The translations under genes and the position numbers were made by a program. Positions 63,752-64,000 of a stretch of 64,000 nucleotides of DNA are shown here, piece after piece (the first letter of the stretch is position 1; each line of letters starts with the position of its first letter). The DNA lies in assembly GCA_963730555.1 (NCBI GenBank), contig CAVSSS010000024.1, forward strand, positions 1 through 64,000. The letters run 5' to 3'. The notes beneath the pieces were generated by a model. The model ran no database searches. It was not told where the DNA came from and worked only from the letters and a program-made list of their open reading frames with translations. The DNA is from Roseiarcus sp963730555 (GTDB lineage Bacteria > Pseudomonadota > Alphaproteobacteria > Rhizobiales > Beijerinckiaceae).

Positions 63752-64000
63752 ATGGACAAAACGTTGTCGTCCAAAACCATCGTCTGGGTCGAGCTCATCG
63801 CCGACGTGCTCGTGGCTATCGCCAAATTGGTCGCTGCATTCTTCACCGGCAGCGCCGCGATGGCCGCCGAAGGGGTCCACTCGGTCGTCGATGTCGGAAG
63901 CGGCGGGTTGATGCTTTACGGCTATCGGCGCTCGCAGCTCGGCCCGGATAGCCGCCATCCGCTCGGCCACGGTCGGGAGCTCTATTTCTGGAGCTTTGTG
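63752..64000 (+). CDS. CDF-family cation efflux protein, 5' part (runs off the window)
   Basis: First 83 residues of a cation diffusion facilitator: WVELIADVLVAIAKLVAAFF (helix 1), MAAEGVHSVVDVGSG with the His/Asp metal site of helix 2, and HPLGHGRELYFWSF, the loop-2/helix-3 signature. Zinc, manganese or iron are possible ions. ATG 63752; the gene continues past the window end. Confidence 0.85.
   Translation, partial: MDKTLSSKTIVWVELIADVLVAIAKLVAAFFTGSAAMAAEGVHSVVDVGSGGLMLYGYRRSQLGPDSRHPLGHGRELYFWSFV

Overview
The window is GC-rich chromosomal DNA of an alphaproteobacterium, most likely Hyphomicrobiales (Rhizobiales) near the Beijerinckiaceae/Methylocystaceae. This rests on gene order (PaaI thioesterase-rplM-rpsI, tpiA/secG, ppiD-trpE, aapJ next to metC, ctaC-ctaD-ctaG-ctaE) and on hairpin repeats of the type common in that order. 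No rRNA, tRNA or CRISPR array was found, so the placement is inference.

Layout. (a) 1-2.2 kb: a broken MFS transporter and a hypothetical gene. (b) About 2.2-10.5 kb: an integrated element without capsid genes. A leftward set of coupled genes (HTH protein, unknown protein, AlpA-like regulator starting at CTG, two small Cys-rich proteins, a protein with an SSB-like C-terminal tip, a CHC2 zinc-finger primase piece, a Toprim-DUF927 ATPase, a methyltransferase-like protein) faces a rightward tyrosine integrase. About 150 bp inside the DUF927 gene is inverted. (c) 10.7-15.8 kb: STAS-like protein, thioesterase remnant and the aa3-type cytochrome c oxidase operon. (d) 16.1-28.5 kb: coiled-coil membrane protein, then the glycogen operon glgP-glgB-glgC-glgA-glgX/malQ; its last gene is a 1383-residue fusion of debranching enzyme and 4-alpha-glucanotransferase. 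(e) 28.5-36 kb: GntR remnant, large secreted protein of unknown function, decayed VapBC pair, rplM-rpsI, and an encapsulin nanocompartment operon whose cargo is a DyP peroxidase. (f) 36-42 kb: PEP-CTERM-type protein, three tandem tail-collar (MdpB-like) proteins with a DUF6916-like partner and a GNAT enzyme, a PncC/CinA amidase, a nitroreductase. (g) 42-54.8 kb: ratA-like gene, secG, an HdrC/HdrB-like pair, tpiA, ppiD-like chaperone, trpE, amidohydrolase, two class III nucleotide cyclases around a LysM protein. (h) 54.8-64 kb: HicAB-like and HigA remnants, aapJ-like binding protein, metC, His-rich peptide, a second ABC binding protein, a GFA protein, nucleoside hydrolase, DUF255 protein and the start of a CDF cation exporter.

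A property of the whole window matters to any reader: many housekeeping genes (rplM, tpiA, ctaC/D/G/E, glgP, glgC, trpE and others) carry single-base frameshifts, and their lengths modulo 3 show most are one-base insertions. Since rplM cannot plausibly be dead, most of these are probably sequencing or assembly errors. The toxin-antitoxin, GntR and MFS remnants carry denser damage, some with in-frame stops, and look like real decay. Where I annotate a frameshifted gene as CDS, I mean the gene as it would read after correction.

Working together: the glycogen operon stores glucose as ADP-glucose-derived glycogen (GlgC, GlgA, GlgB) and releases it (GlgP, GlgX, MalQ). The encapsulin operon packages a heme peroxidase. 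The cox operon encodes the terminal oxidase and its Cu-B assembly factor.
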